A stretch of DNA of 64,000 nucleotides from Ulota crispa (GCA_963920765.1 OY987250.1:7936001-8000000), one strand, 5' to 3'; shown: positions 12,119 to 24,759, counted from the stretch's first letter. A program made the numbers and translations. Notes: generated from the sequence alone by a model not told the origin.

Positions 12119-12471
12119 GTAGGAGGTTCTAAAATGGTGGAGGCTCTAAAATGGTGGAGGCTCTAAAATGGTGTACCTCCTCAAATGTACTATAGTTGTA
12201 CAAGTTGTTATTTTATAGTCTTTCAACAATGTACAAGTTATGTACATTTGAGAAGGTGCACCATTTTAGAGCCCTATGTCATTTCAACGTCAAAATGTCA
12301 TAATTAATTCCACAAAACTCCAAAAATATGAAACAACTTGGGTTAAATGTTATGTCAATTCCTCTCGTTCTTCAAGATAAATTTACCGTAAGATATTTTA
12401 AAAAGTTTCACCTCCCAAAATTCAGTTCCAGCCCTTAGCCCTTAGATGGTCCATTCATGAGCCTCCTACCT
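12119..12471. mobile_element. TA-flanked miniature element (family T), copy 1
   Basis: Ends AGTAGGAGG and CCTCCTACCT, with TA at the right (12472). The interior is the inverse of the copy at 15675-16000 (blocks GTACATTTGAGAAGGTG, ACAACTTGGGTTAAATG, CCTTAGATGGTCC). There is no transposase. Confidence 0.6.
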
Positions 12472-12871
12472 TATAATTAGCGAAAATGGCATTTGGCACT
12501 TTGCCACGCCTATGTGGCCATGCCGGGCCATTTAGCGGTGCAGGGCATTCACCACTACGTACCAGTTGGATAGAGGGCCCGTTACACGTTCAGAGTCTTC
12601 CTCACGTTACAGTTCACACTAAATGGCAACCTGCACACAACACACCACGGCAATCTTGTCTCGCGAGGTTTCATTACCAACGGACATTAATTTACTCCCA
12701 CCAAATACGAGCTTGCTAGTTCGAAATTCTAGACAAGGACGGTGCAAACAGCAGAGCGTATAATTTTGTTCGATTACACGCGATCCTTTGATCACTGAAA
12801 ATGTTGTGTAGAGCTTTTGCAAAGATTTACAATTGCACGAGATCGTGACGAAGTAAAATAAAGTCGGAAGC

Positions 12872-15800
12872 ATGGCTGATATCGAAGCTGCGAGAAGTGC
12901 GACCTCAGCAGAACACCGCCCTATATGCCGAGTGTAAGCAAATCCCAGCTCTTCAAATTTTACTTATGTGCTCGCCGCTTGTCTTTCTTGTGGTCATGAC
13001 TTTGAATGTGGCCCTGAATTTTGTTTCACCCTGAATATAATCGAAGTAGAAAATCTGAGAGGCGCAAGTGAGAAAATCTCCGCAACAGAATTGACGTAGT
13101 CCCGATTGATAGATTAGGGTTTCGGGTTTTAGAGTCATCGAAATTTAACCTGTTAATGATTTATTTGTTACTCAGTTGCTTGTCGCTTGTGTCTTTGTGA
13201 TCGTGGATTCGGATGTGGCCCTAAACAATTTATACCATGTGTATTGAAGTAACAAGTTTGAGAGCTTTTGAATATAAGAACTGTGACTCGGAAGAACTGC
13301 GCGACAGAATTGGCTTAGTCCGGGTTGGCAGATTAGGATTTAGGGTTCGGGGTTAGGGTTTTAGAGTCATCGAAATTGAAACTGTTAATGATTCAATTAG
13401 TACTCAGTTGCTTGTCGCTTGTATCCTTGTGGTCGTGGATTCGGATGTGGTCCTAAAATTTACATCACCTGCATTGAAGTGACAAATTTGAGAGTTCTTG
13501 AATATAAGAACTGTGACTCGGAAGAACTGCGAGACAGAATTAGCTTAATCCGGATTCACAGATTAGGGTTTAGGATTTAGGGTTTTAGAATCATTGTGAT
13601 TGAAACAAGTGATGATTCAATTTATGGATGTATTTTCTATTAGATTTCTGAGGTTCCTTGACTTATGTTGTTGCACAGTTGCACCAGAAACTTGTCAGAA
13701 TTGGCTTAATCCGGATTCACAGATTAGGGTTTAGGGTTTAGGGTTTTTAGAGTTATTGTGATTGAAACAGGTGATGATTCAGTTCATGAATGTATTTTCT
13801 GTACATTTCTGAGGTTTATTGACTTGTGTTGTTGCACAGATGCACCAGAAACTTTTCCCAGTATACTTGTCCACGATGCAACATCCGCTACTGTTCTCTG
13901 CAATGCTACAAGGTACGAATCTTAGTCAAGTAAATTAATTCTTTTTTAGGGTTTGAGTTCCTCTTAGGGTTTAGGGTTTACGACATAATTGAAAGGGAGA
14001 GTATATGTTTTTGGTTCACCGTATTTTTGTGTTGCAGAAGCACAGCGTGCGGTGCACGGAGCAATTCGCTCGGGAGAATGTGTTGGAGGAGATGAAGGAC
14101 ATGAATGCTACTCCTGGGAGTAAGCAGAAGATGATGGAGGCACTGAAACGAATCCATTTCAATGAAGAGGGCCGCAGTGTTTTTGAAGACGATTACTTGC
14201 AAGTTCTCCAGGACGAGGACGACGACGATGAACCATCAGGATCAGGTAGAATTTTATCTACAGACACAGTCTAACCATTTTCGATCACATGTTTTTTTAG
14301 TACACATCCCTGGACTTTGTGCATGTTCCGTCATTTCCACGGCTTTTGTTTTAAGGGAAAATTTCATGGATACCCCTGAAGTTTGCCATATTTGTATAGA
14401 TACCGCTGCTTTTTCAGAATTGCACAAATACCCTTGGACCGTAATTTTCAGGTGTTCGTTTTGTTATGCACGTTACTTCTTTCATGACCGATATTAAAGC
14501 AAAGAGTGCAATAGAACAAAAAAGAAGCAGCGTGCGCACAAAGGAGAAAGAAGTAACATGCACAATAGAACAAACGCCTGGTGCAAGGGTATTTGTGCAA
14601 TTTCTGAAAGTGCAGGGGTATCTATACAAATATGGCAAACTGCAGGGGTATCCATAAAGTTTTCCCTTGTTTTAATTACAAGCTTTGAGTGTAAATCAAA
14701 ATGCGCTCTTATACATTCTGCTGGTTTCTGATATTCAAGCGCTGTCGTTGAAGGACTTGATATGGATGAGCTGCTCTCGGAGGATACTCTTCAGCGATTA
14801 CAAGATGGTGAGCTTTTTCTTAGAGTTTCGTACGTTTATCATCGCTTCTTTTAATGTCGTGATTACTGTGATATTGATTAGCTTAGTTAGTCTCAGCATA
14901 TACTTATTTGGGCTGAATTTTTGCAGGACATGGAATATCGTTTGAGGATCTCTCAGCATCAGAGAAGAAAGCCTTTCAGAGAGCTGTGGCTGCTGGCAAG
15001 TTCAACCACATGATAGAACCCTGGAACCCTTGGTGGGCTCATCCTCTTGCGCACAACGTCTCGCTGACTAAATCCGGTACACAACTAATCCAACCGCTTG
15101 AAGAGCAGGCCGTGAAGGGAGCATTACTCTCGAATGAAGACACATCCTCTTATGAAAGTGCTAGTTCGGGCATTCCTGCACCTTCAGACACTCCTTTACC
15201 AGCAATCAAGGAGTTGACATCCAAACAGGTGTCGCCCTTGGTGGGCGTGCATGTGACTGAAGCGGTGTATGCGTACTGTTTCACACTTCGTTTGTTCAAT
15301 GGTGACTGGGAGTCTGATCCGCTGGATGCTGCTCTGGTTCTGCTTAGTGTTGCTAAGGTCCTCGGCGATGGTGCGTCTCCTGAGTCTGTTGGCGCTGCAC
15401 TGGCGGCGTGCCTGGAATGCGTTTGTTCACCTTCTTACAAGCATGCTGGAGGTTTCAGGTCAGTAGAAGCTAAACTCTTTTTTTTGAGATGTGCTCGTGT
15501 TGTTCCTCTTGAAAGTTTTTTTCTTTTTTTGTTGTTTGTTTGAACCAGAGAGAAAGAATCAGGGTAACACAATGTTGTGATCATACCGTGCAAGACAGCA
15601 TAAAGCAACAAAGACCTAACAACTATATGAGCTGTTTATAGCACCCTTCAGTAAGTTGAAATTCTTTGCAACTAAGGTAGGAGGGTCATAAACCGACCAT
15701 CTAAGGGCTGAAACTGAATTTTGGGGAGGCGGAACTTCTTGAAATGTTTTTCAGTGAATTCTCGTTGAAAGACAAGAAGAATTGACATCTAACCCAAGCT

Positions 15801-17115
15801 GTTTCATATTTTTTGGAGCTTTGTGGAATTATCTATGAAATTTTGAAGTTGAAGTGGCATAGGGCTCTAAAACTGTCCACCTCCTCAAATGTACAACTCT
15901 TGTACGTTGTTGAAGGCTATGAAAAACAGCATGTACAAACATAGTACATTTGGGAAGGTGGACGATTGTAGAACCTAAGCGGAATATGAGCCTCCTACCT
16001 TAGAAGCAAGAAGGTCTCAGGATGAAGGTTACAAAAACATATTGGAATTATTGTTTGCCAAAAGAAAAAGTTATCAACATTCAAAATCAGTAACCATTTG
16101 ACATTTTTGGCCAAAATGTTTGTTGGTTTATGGTGTCTTGCACTATATACTAAAGGATGTTTCACAGTATGTCCCTTGTCCAACTCTGCAAGTCTCAACT
16201 TTGCAAAGTCCCACCTCAGCAATGAGATCCCAAAAAGTGTTGCCTTGTAGGCATTTGTAAGTAAATTGGCACGTGGGACTTAGGACATTGTCTGAAATAC
16301 GAAGTTCTAATTTTCAGCTCTTCACTAATCAAATACTGTGACATGGGACATAGTGTAAACCTCCGTTCAATCCAAAGAATCCGAAGTGCTCAAAATGTCC
16401 AAATGAGTCCGAAAGTGAATGCTTCCATATCTACAGCAGTTGAAATAAATCGTTTGAGTAGATAACAAAATATAGAAAAAACAACTTATAAAATTTTGAA
16501 CTTGTTTTGAAAGTTACTACAGTTGAGTAGTAAGTTTGAAATTGGATTTCTCTATTTTTTAAAGCTGTGGTACTTAATAATCAAATATCTTACGCATGTG
16601 CACAACAGCTTGGACGTACTGTTGACAACTTTGCTTTGCTGGACAGATTTGGAAGCAGTCTTTTTGATGACACCAGCCTTGTGCTTGGACTGAAAAGAGA
16701 AGGACTATTATGTGCATTGGCTGACATACATCGGCTCATTGGATGTGCGCTGAAAGATTTGAAGAAGAACACGAATTCCAAGGATAGTTCTAGTGCAAAT
16801 CTGCAAGGGAGGCTCAGTTCAACAAACTCAAGAGCGAAAAAAAGGGGTAATTCCAAGCACTCCACTTCAGATTCTAGAAGACTACAATTTGCCCAGAAAA
16901 AGGTCTATTTCATGATGTGCTGGGTGAATGAACAATTGAGTGAGATTTTTGAGGATTTAGTAGGATTGATACAGAAAGAGAAGGGTCTGATGATTGTTGA
17001 TACTGGCACTAGGGAATTCGAGAATATTTCCTCCAATCATGAAGTTGAAGTAAAAAGAGCTGAAAAGGTAGATTTGGCTCCTTCTCGGAAGCCATTAATA
17101 CTAGAAGTTGAATAA
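12872..17115 (+). CDS. ZNHIT2: HIT-type zinc-finger protein, ZNHIT2-like, 6 exons
   Basis: Exons: 12872-12933, 13840-13912, 14038-14245, 14754-14807, 14927-15462, 16609-17115; 1440 nt, 479 aa, phases consistent. The HIT finger is complete: C19, C22, C31, C34, C39, C43, H47, C51, matching C-x2-C-x8-C-x2-C-x4-C-x3-C-x3-H-x3-C. An acidic stretch follows (DEDDDDE), then the conserved PWNPWWAHP block and a C-terminal helical region ending near KKVYFMMCWVNEQ, as I recall from plant relatives. ZNHIT2 proteins in other eukaryotes help the R2TP chaperone assemble RNPs such as U5 snRNP; the same role here is inference. The exon 5 donor (CA then GTAGAA) is weak; it was chosen because the alternative GTCAGT donor puts exon 6 out of frame. 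Introns 3 and 5 carry miniature transposons and intron 1 carries tandem repeats. A polyadenylation hexamer AATAAA lies at 17432. Confidence 0.85.
12934..13839 (+). repeat. tandem repeats filling intron 1 of the HIT zinc-finger gene
   Basis: About three units of 210-231 bp start at about 12967, 13177 and 13408 (each CTTGTCGCTTGT-like, then TCGGATGTGGYCCTAAA). Each ends with ATTAGGGTTTAGGGTTT-like telomeric motifs. A further about 160-bp duplication near 13620-13840 copies the real 3' splice site, producing a decoy acceptor at 13677-13678 followed by the first bases of exon 2. Confidence 0.8.
14355..14666. mobile_element. Mutator-like miniature element (family M), copy 2, in intron 3 of the HIT gene
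   Basis: 312 bp, beginning GGGAAAATTTCATGGATACC and ending inverted in TTTTCCC. A perfect 9-bp target duplication TTGTTTTAA lies at 14346-14354 and 14667-14675, the cleanest of the four copies. Confidence 0.85.
15675..16000. mobile_element. TA-flanked miniature element (family T), copy 2, in intron 5 of the HIT gene
   Basis: AGGTAGGAGG at the left, CCTCCTACCT at the right, TA on both sides. The interior is inverted relative to 12119-12471. TA flanks suggest a Tc1/mariner-type mobiliser. Confidence 0.7.
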
Positions 17116-18394
17116 CATTTTTTTCTCCTCATACTCATGGTACAGGCGTTTTGTCTTTTGTTCTCCAAAAATGAAGTTTTTGTCCGTAGATTTTGGCCTG
17201 TGTAGAAAAGTTTAGACTTTGATATAATTGAGTGAGGAGCACTTGAGGGATTTGATGGTACGTTTGTGCTTAGGGCTTGGCATGCTTTGGAATTGAAGCA
17301 GTAGCTGGACATTGGATCTGAAGAGAGCCAGGAGCTAAGTTATATAACTTTGTGCCCCTGATCTGTGTAATGTTCTTAGCTTTTGCTGTATATTTGTACA
17401 GAATCATTTTGTAAAGGAGTAGTAGATAGCGAATAAATATCAACCGTGATATCCAGCGCTGGGAACAAAAAAAGGAGTATTATCTTGCACTCTAGGACAC
17501 AAGTTATTTTAATTATTCTGCCCTCCACTAATAACTCTCAACTTGCAGTATTTCAAGAAATAAGTGAATTTGCAAGTGATTCAATATATTGTAAGCCTCA
17601 ATATTTGAACACTATCTCAAATAGTGTGATTTAAGTGACCAAAATTTTGACAAAATTTTGCAAGCACTATATTGACTAGAGTGTGAAGGATGCTGCATTA
17701 CAAAGCTTGCACCACCAAGTTGCTACCTAAGGGGACAATGAAAGATTTTGGCTAAATCCCTACTTGGAAAACACAAATAAGATGCATGTCACACCTTTAC
17801 ACTAATTGTAAAGCTGTTTGTTTGTCATGTGTTATTCAACATTCTTTATTAGCACCAACAGTTTAAAACTCTCTATTGTAAAGCATCAAATGTTGAGCAT
17901 TAGGTGTCTTTTAGTCACCAGAAAGCTGAGATTCTAAAAGTGGGGAGGAAGGGGAAAAGGAGGGCAAAAATTCAAGGGGAGGAGAGAGGAAAAGACAAGA
18001 AAGGGGTGGGGGAGTGAAAAGTCATTTGAGTCATTTGAAAAGTCATTTAAAAAATCACCGAAATTTAGAAAGGCGGCATAAAGAGCGGGCGAGGCATACT
18101 TGTTTTAATAAAAGAGCATCAAATACAACACCTTTCTCTTCACATTTTTGTAGCTATAAAATAAAGATTCTTACAAATTATTGTTAAACCTAGCCTTGTA
18201 GATAGATGCTGGTCATAGATATCCAGTAAGGTATCAGCATTCATAAGCGTTGTGTCCCCATGTCCATCACCTGACAGTAGTAGGGGCTAATCAATAAAAA
18301 AACAAATGGTTGTGGGTGATTGAGTGATGGTTATGGGTGATGAAGTGATGGTTGTGGGTAACTAGCATGAGGTTTTGAGTACCCATCTCACTAT
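17116..18394. other. 3' UTR of the HIT gene and spacer
   Basis: AATAAA at 17432 marks the likely transcript end. Beyond it, about 17871-18062 holds one copy of a repeat that starts CTCTATTGTAAAGCATCAAA and continues into a polypurine tract. Related copies lie at about 33449-33715 and, inverted, about 37441-37683. No gene is seen. Confidence 0.5.
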
Positions 18395-19120
18395 TTAACC
18401 CCTAAAGGACCAACTGTCCCCTCGGGGGACAAATGGGATTTTGGGTAGGTACCTATGGCTAAACTACTTTGCATGATGTTTTGAAACTTTTATGGAAGAT
18501 GGGGAATTCAAATATCTACGTGGGCATCTAATTTTTTCTTCATTTTGACATTTATTGAAGAAGTTAAAAATGAATTTTTGGGAAAAGATCCAAATGGGGC
18601 AATCCAAAAATTTCTCAAAAATTGTATAAAAAATAAATAAAAATATGAAATAAGTTCTTTAGACTTATATATAGGTGGAGAGCTTTGAATCGTTCAATTT
18701 TCATAGATGAGATGAAAGTTATGAGAAGTTTTTGTTTGCGGGTAGGTGTGATTTTGAGAGAAACCACACCTACCTACAAACAAAAACTTCTCATAACTTT
18801 CATCTCATCTATGAAAACTGAACGATTCAAAGCTCTCCACCTATATATAAGTCTAAAGAACTTATTTCATATTTTTATTTATTTTTTATAAAAAATTTGA
18901 GAAATTTTTGGATTGCCCCATTTGGATCTTTTCCCAAAAATTCATTTTTAACTTCTTCAATAAATGTCAAAATGAAGAAAAAATTAGATGCCCATGTAGA
19001 TATTTGAATTCCCCATCTTCCATAAAAGTTTCAAAAAATCATGCAATGTAGTTTAGCCATAGGTACCTGCCCGAAATCCCATTTGTCCTCCAAAAGGGGG
19101 CTTGGTCCTTTAGGGGTTAA
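18395..19120. mobile_element. TTAA-flanked near-perfect palindrome (family P dimer)
   Basis: Both halves are the same about 355-bp right arm of a family P element in opposite orientation, meeting near 18762-18770. Outer ends CCCCTAAAGGACCAA are bounded by TTAA (18395-18398 and 19117-19120). Transcribed, it would form a hairpin stem of about 350 bp. Arms differ at only a few positions except near the outer ends. Confidence 0.8.
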
Positions 19121-19712
19121 GAACCAGCAAGCCTTGTGATTAACATCTCTTACACATGGTTCTTACAAATTCAAAGATTTTGGACTTTGAAAAATCTTTG
19201 TGAACAAATACTTGCAGTTGAAATCTTGAAATTGATACCAATATTTTTGGTTTCCATTTCCTAGCCTACAGTATTTTTTTCAAAGTTAGTGAATTATTTT
19301 ACCTTACTCCAAAACCCTTATTTCCACGCTTATGGGTGCGCCTACCTCAAATGACCACGAGTGGGCAATGATGTTGAACAAATGCTGTATATTGTAAAAA
19401 ATTTGGTCGTCAAAGCTACAGAAATCATGAATAAAAGACGGAAACTGGAAACGTCCTCACTTGTCACATTATGTATCATATATCTGTCGAAGAACTTTAC
19501 CTTTTACAAAGCCAAAAGAAATCGAAACCTACCCTACAAATTTAGAAGAATTTAAAAAAACAATATGAAAAGAAAGACACCTGACCTGAGGGGTTTTTGG
19601 GCTATTTAGTTGTTGACTTTCGGAGATGCCGGGGGTGCGTGTCAAGCCTTCGTTGGACATATGCCTACCGCGAGCACCCGCCAGGTGTGATTCCAGAGCA
19701 TCTTCCATCTAA

Positions 19713-20130
19713 GGGCATCCCCAATGCAGCCGTAAGAGAGGCAGGCAAAAGCACCGCAGAGCTTTAAACCGGATTTGAGTAAAAACATGGACTCCAATGC
19801 AGCAAGTAAATCATATTGCATTTTTCAGGGCACCCCACATAAGAGCCCTTTCCTTGCAATTTTTCACTATTTGGAGAGTCCTACATACCACTCCAGCTTT
19901 GACTCTAATGCAATTTTAGGGAATTTTAGATACTTTTGACATGAATCATTCACACATAAGCACTTAAAAAAAACATAAAGTATTAAAATATTGTGTTTAA
20001 TGAGTGTTGTAATGTATGTGCATTGGGAGGTGGTGGATTGGGAAACGGCCCCTCTCTGTAAGAGAATCGGCGTCAGACACTCGCTGATAGGTTTTTGTGA
20101 GCCTATTTCCCAGCTAGATTGGGGATGCCC
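19713..20130. mobile_element. Harbinger/Tourist-like miniature element, 418 bp
   Basis: Ends GGGCATCCCCAAT and ATTGGGGATGCCC with TAA on both sides (19710-19712, 20131-20133). Three-base TAA/TTA duplications and G-rich ends are typical of PIF/Harbinger MITEs. An 89-codon minus-strand frame inside has no recognisable domain. Confidence 0.7.
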
Positions 20131-20184
20131 TAACACCTTGTAAAATACACGGAAAACACACTTCAGTCAATTCAATGTACACTA

Positions 20185-20455
20185 ATTAGTGCATTTAGGT
20201 TACCCTCACACTAATTTCTTGACATTCTACACTGTGAAAATATTTACTGCTATTAAATAATTTTCATCAGTAGTTTCTGCAATAACTTTTTTTAGAGGTC
20301 ATGGAAACAATAATGACCTTACGGAAAACAAATTACAAATGTTCACGTTGTGCAATTTTAGAATCTAGAGAGTTGTGTGCACCTCCAAGTGGTCAAATGA
20401 TGAGTCAAGAGGTAAGTTTCTAGGGTAATGCAACCTAATTGTCAAAACAACGTTA
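20185..20455. mobile_element. miniature inverted-repeat element (family L), shorter copy
   Basis: Left TTAGTGCATTTAGGTTACC and right AATGCAACCTAATTG with AACGTTAAT match, with decay, the ends of the larger copy at about 31614-32313. Shared internal text includes TTGACATTYTACACT and TAATTTTCATCA. Confidence 0.5.
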
Positions 20456-22059
20456 ATCCATTTCAAGGGTTCAATTCCAATCAACTCAAGGGCTACACCA
20501 AAACAAATCGGTCTTTCAAAATAATGTTTTATAATAAACAAGTGGTGACATTTACTTCTTTGTGTAAGAGTAGATTCTTTGAATACTTATGTCCCACATT
20601 CCAATCTAGTCCAAACTAGTAGTTTTGTGAATTCATAAATTGACGTCTCCAATCTCTTGCCCTTGAATGGTAAAGAGATTATGTTCTGTAAAACAATAGG
20701 TGAAATCTTGAGGAAGTGATTGTCCTCCAATTTCCCAAAAACACAACTTACTTCTTCATCCGTTCCAAATAGGATGTTTTGGCTTTTGTGGCCTGGGTAT
20801 CAAGGCCCACAAACAAACTAGCATTTCGAAAGGGCGTTTTGTAAAAAAAAATAAATATTGGCATTATGGTAAAAAGGTGGTAGAAACTACCAAATATCTA
20901 TATATGTAATTAGAATACGATGGCAATCCATTGATCCCGTGGGTAATGTGGATGAAAATCAAAAAATGTTTTATTGCATGGGTAGATAGGATTGCATGGG
21001 TAAAAACTAAAAAATGAATCCTTTTATTGCGTGGGTAAAACAAACCAAAATTTACTACATGGGTAAAGTACAAAAAATAATTTACTTAATTGAGGCTAAT
21101 ATTGGAAGAAAAAAATTGTTTTCTTGCAAAACAACAAATGTTGTTTCGTAAGAAACATTTTGTGAAATTGGGCCTGAATTTATTTTGCCTCATATCGGAC
21201 TGACAAGTATCTATATTAGTTTCTCATAAGTAATAATAGGTGTGTCAAATTTGGATGAAATTCAATATCTATTGACTAGTGTTTTTTGTTGGGCAAGTTA
21301 AGGCCTGATTACCTCCAAAAAAAAAAGGGTGAGCCTCAAGCCTATAGAAAAAAGGGAGATTATTTTTTCAAAAAATGCTAGATTACAATAATGAGAATTG
21401 CATTGTAACCTAGGCTTTCATAAAATTGTCATCAAATTGAAAATTGATGCCACCTTTTTAAAATTGTTTGAGGTGTTGCCTAATCCAATTCCATGCAACA
21501 ATTAGGTAAAGCCAATGTTGTTTGGATATTTTTTTAAAAAGGCCAATGAATACTTTTAGCTTACAACAAAACCTCATCATGCTACAAAAACTCATGAGGG
21601 CCACCTTCAACTCCAATCAAATAGGGATGGAGCCCGCAAGCTACAAATCATTTTCAAGAAATGCCACATAAGCAATGGTCAAATAACAAAAAAAAGATTC
21701 CCTGCTACTGACTCTAATTGGATAACTGAGAACACGTGGACAATTCTCTCCACTCGTTTCCGTACGTGAATGCATCCTCGGATTCTTGTTGCTGGACCAA
21801 TGAAAAAATAGCTAAAAGACCGGGGGGGAGAGAATCTCTGAATAGTGACTCCGGGTATTAATCGAACAGTTGTGTGGACCCGGTCTTTGTAAAATCCAAA
21901 ATTTCACCTTCTGGGAAAACAACGTAACTTTATGCACTATCGAGTATCGATATAAGGTAGAAATGCGATAAACGGTTAAAATAAGGCAGTTTAGCCTGAA
22001 GATATGGGAATTTCTTTGAGAAATTAAGCTCAACCTGTAGAGAAACAAGGATAAAGAAG

Positions 22060-22090
<31 letters not shown>
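20456..22090. other. AT-rich spacer with degenerate GGGTAAA repeats
   Basis: About 20930-21080 contains spaced copies of TGCATGGGTAAA-like text, also found at about 62925-63200. A dinucleotide (AT)n run lies at about 22065-22089. No gene is seen; TATATATATA here is a microsatellite, not a called promoter. Confidence 0.5.
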
Positions 22091-22092
<2 letters not shown>

Positions 22093-22500
22093 GGAATTAC
22101 TACAGCGACACCCTAAATTGCTAGCGGGACATCTCCTCTTAGCATGAAATTTGATAATTTAGTGCTATTTTTGATTTATTAAGTGGTCCATCATTCATTC
22201 AATCATGACATTATCACTTCCTTGAAAGAAAACATGACAAATACAAAAAAAATCTGAAATATTATTGCACCAATACTATTTTTTGATATATTTTTGTTTT
22301 ACGTAACTCAAAAGTCCTATATTTTTAATTTGAAATTTAAGCACATTTATTTTTTTTTTAAGTATAGCTTTAGAATGATAAAGGTGAAACAAATCTTTTG
22401 ATCCAAATAAAAAATCAGCAAAATCAGCAATAAAAATCACATTTTCATGCTCAGAGGGGGTGTCCCGTTAGCAATTTAGGGTGTCGCTATAGTAATTCCC
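22091..22500. mobile_element. miniature element with about 60-bp terminal inverted repeats
   Basis: GGAATTACTACAGCGACACC inverted at the right end as GGTGTCGCTATAGTAATTCC; the inner part CTAGCGGGACATCTCC also pairs. It inserted next to the (AT)n run, so its target duplication cannot be read with certainty. Non-coding. Confidence 0.7.
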
Positions 22501-23395
22501 TATGTATATACTCAAAAATGAATATTTTATGCAATATAAATGTGGATTTAGGGTTAGGACCAATTCTGGTTTTATAGGTGCACCCTAAACGGCTACCTCT
22601 AGAACCTTGTTCTGAAATAAATTTGAACCAATCAAATGCGAAGAAAGAGCATCTTTCTGAAATCTCTTTCAAAGCCAGCTCTTGTTGGTTTAAGAACACT
22701 CTACTCTGTCATTATCGGGCAGTAATTGTTTATGGTATTTCTACCTGTTCATAAATTTTGAATTTATATTTTGGATGCAGAAATCTTGGATTCCATGAGG
22801 TAGGGTTCTTTTTTTCTAGCAAAAAATTGCTTAAAACTTACCCCAGTCTAACACCAATGATCATAACACCAAGAAAATTGGGTGAATTTTTTGATGAAAT
22901 TGTCAAATCCCTCCCCATGCAAACACCAAGTTTGCCAAAATTTGAATGAAAGATAGTAATACTAATAAATCTAATGGATGAATATGTATGTATTGTTCAT
23001 TTTAACCAAGTCTATCCATTTTTTCCTTTCCTACTTGCAATGATGGGTGCAGGTTGCTCTACCAACAAAAACAAAAACAAAGAAAGAACCTTGGTCTAAA
23101 GCAAAGCATTATTTGTCCAACAAAATGAAGCCAATTTTTGTTGTGTGACAAATTTAATCTCTAAAGCCATGAACACCCTTTTTTGGCAACATAGCAATTA
23201 TGGGCAACTCACTACCAATGTGTTTTTTCTCTTTTTTTTTTGAAATTTTCACACATGCTGTGTCCAAGGAGTAGCTTTAAGGCCCAACAATTTTCATAAC
23301 TTTTGACTTCATGGTTCAAAAGTTATTGCATGATATGTAGTTTTCTTTGCTTGCCAAGCAGCCAAAAAACTTCTTTGAAATTTCCATTTTTTGAA
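22501..23395. other. spacer without a recognised gene
   Basis: AT-rich. Short open frames at 22487-22699 (minus) and 22758-22949 (plus) show no domain. Confidence 0.5.
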
Positions 23396-23806
23396 TGGAA
23401 ATTGATATGCGCACCACACCTTCTTGACTATCCCACCACACCTCGGGGTAAATTTTAGATTTCTACCATCAAAAACTTGAATTTGAGAATTTGGAATTTA
23501 GATTTGGACTCAGAGACAGTGATTTTGTCTAGAATCACAAAAAAGTTATAATTCAACAATGCATATTGAAAAAGCTTGTCTTTTTTATAAACAAAAGTAA
23601 AAGTAATACTTTTCCCCCAAGCTAAGCTTTTTCATTGGGTGCAGTTCAATTACAACATTATTTTATGGTTCTAAACAAAATCCAAGTCTCTAAGTCCAAA
23701 TCTAAATTCCAAATTCTCAAATTCAGGTTTTTGATGGTAGAAATCTAAAATTTACCCCATGGTGTGGTGGGATAGTCAAGAAGGTGTGGTACGCATATTA
23801 ATTCCC
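23396..23806. mobile_element. foldback miniature element (family H), copy 2
   Basis: Related to 10569-10977 along most of its length (for example TAGATTTCTACCATCAAAAA inside both). Flanks TTTTTGAA / TTTTTGAG form an 8-bp target duplication with one mismatch. It interrupts family P sequence, which continues at about 23815. Confidence 0.65.
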
Positions 23807-23814
23807 TTTTTGAG

Positions 23815-24506
23815 TTTTGTTTTTTGAAATAGTTTCTTTAGATTTATATATACTTGAGGAGCTTTGAATCATTCCATTTTGATCAATGAGATGAAAGTTA
23901 TGAGGAGATTTTGTTTGCAGGCAGTTATGGATTCTATACTCTATAATAAACTTTGAAGTCCATTATTGTACTCAATTTTCAATATTTTAGAAAAAAGAAA
24001 AAGAAAAACCAAAAGATGTAGATTTTTTATTAGAACATTATAACCATAGAGATTTGCATTTTTCATTTTCATAATTACTTTCTTAACAATTTAGTGGTTG
24101 GAATCATTCTTTACTTTTTTTTACTTACTATTGTTTTTCCATGTGTTTTACAATTCCAAATGATTTGAGAAATTTCAAGTGTGTACCCAACTTGGTTTGA
24201 AGAGCAAATCCAAAAATTACAATCATTTTGGATTTTTTTTCATACAAATATGACCTTATGAAGTGCAGCTACCCAGATTTTGCAAAGATAAAAAATGGTT
24301 TTTTGTTGATTCAAACTCAAATATCTAACAATTTACATAATGAAAACTTTTGAATATTTGTTCAAATCTTTTGATACTAGTGTAGTACAAGACCTTATGG
24401 CTACATTTGTCAAAAAAACTCTTTTCTAAAATTTCATACTTGTACTAGAAATGGCAATTTTGGAGCGGTTTTGGTGAAAACATGAGCTTAGTGCTTTTGG
24501 GGTTAA
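23815..24506. mobile_element. partial TTAA-type element (family P)
   Basis: Carries the family P block around GATGAAAGTTATGAGGAG and ends near 24502 with GGGG before TTAA. Its other end is missing or was displaced by the family H insertion at 23396. Confidence 0.5.
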
Positions 24507-24696
24507 ACTAATGTGTGTTAATCCCTCCAATTATTACTCAATGGCATGTGGATAACAAAGAGCTAGCAATTCCAAAAAAAAATTATAATCTGAGGAGATT
24601 GAAGAAAAAGGTTTTAGTTTTTAGTCTTTTTATGTTTTCTCATGGTGGAGCTGAGCACCCCAGAATGCATGCTTGTATGGAAAACATGAACATAAT

Positions 24697-24759
24697 CATC
24701 CATATGAGCACTTTCATCCATATGAGCGCTTTCATCCATATGAGCACTTTCATCCATAC
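24697..24759 (+). repeat. 18-bp minisatellite, 3.5 copies
   Basis: Unit CATCCATATGAGCACTTT repeated head to tail with one or two changes. Confidence 0.85.

Noticed and set aside
15459-15470. Strong-looking GTCAGT donor at the end of HIT gene exon 5
   Set aside because: Its phase cannot be joined to exon 6; GTAGAA four bases later gives the conserved reading frame.
22064-22090. TATATATA run as a TATA box
   Set aside because: It is a dinucleotide microsatellite beside a miniature element with no gene downstream.
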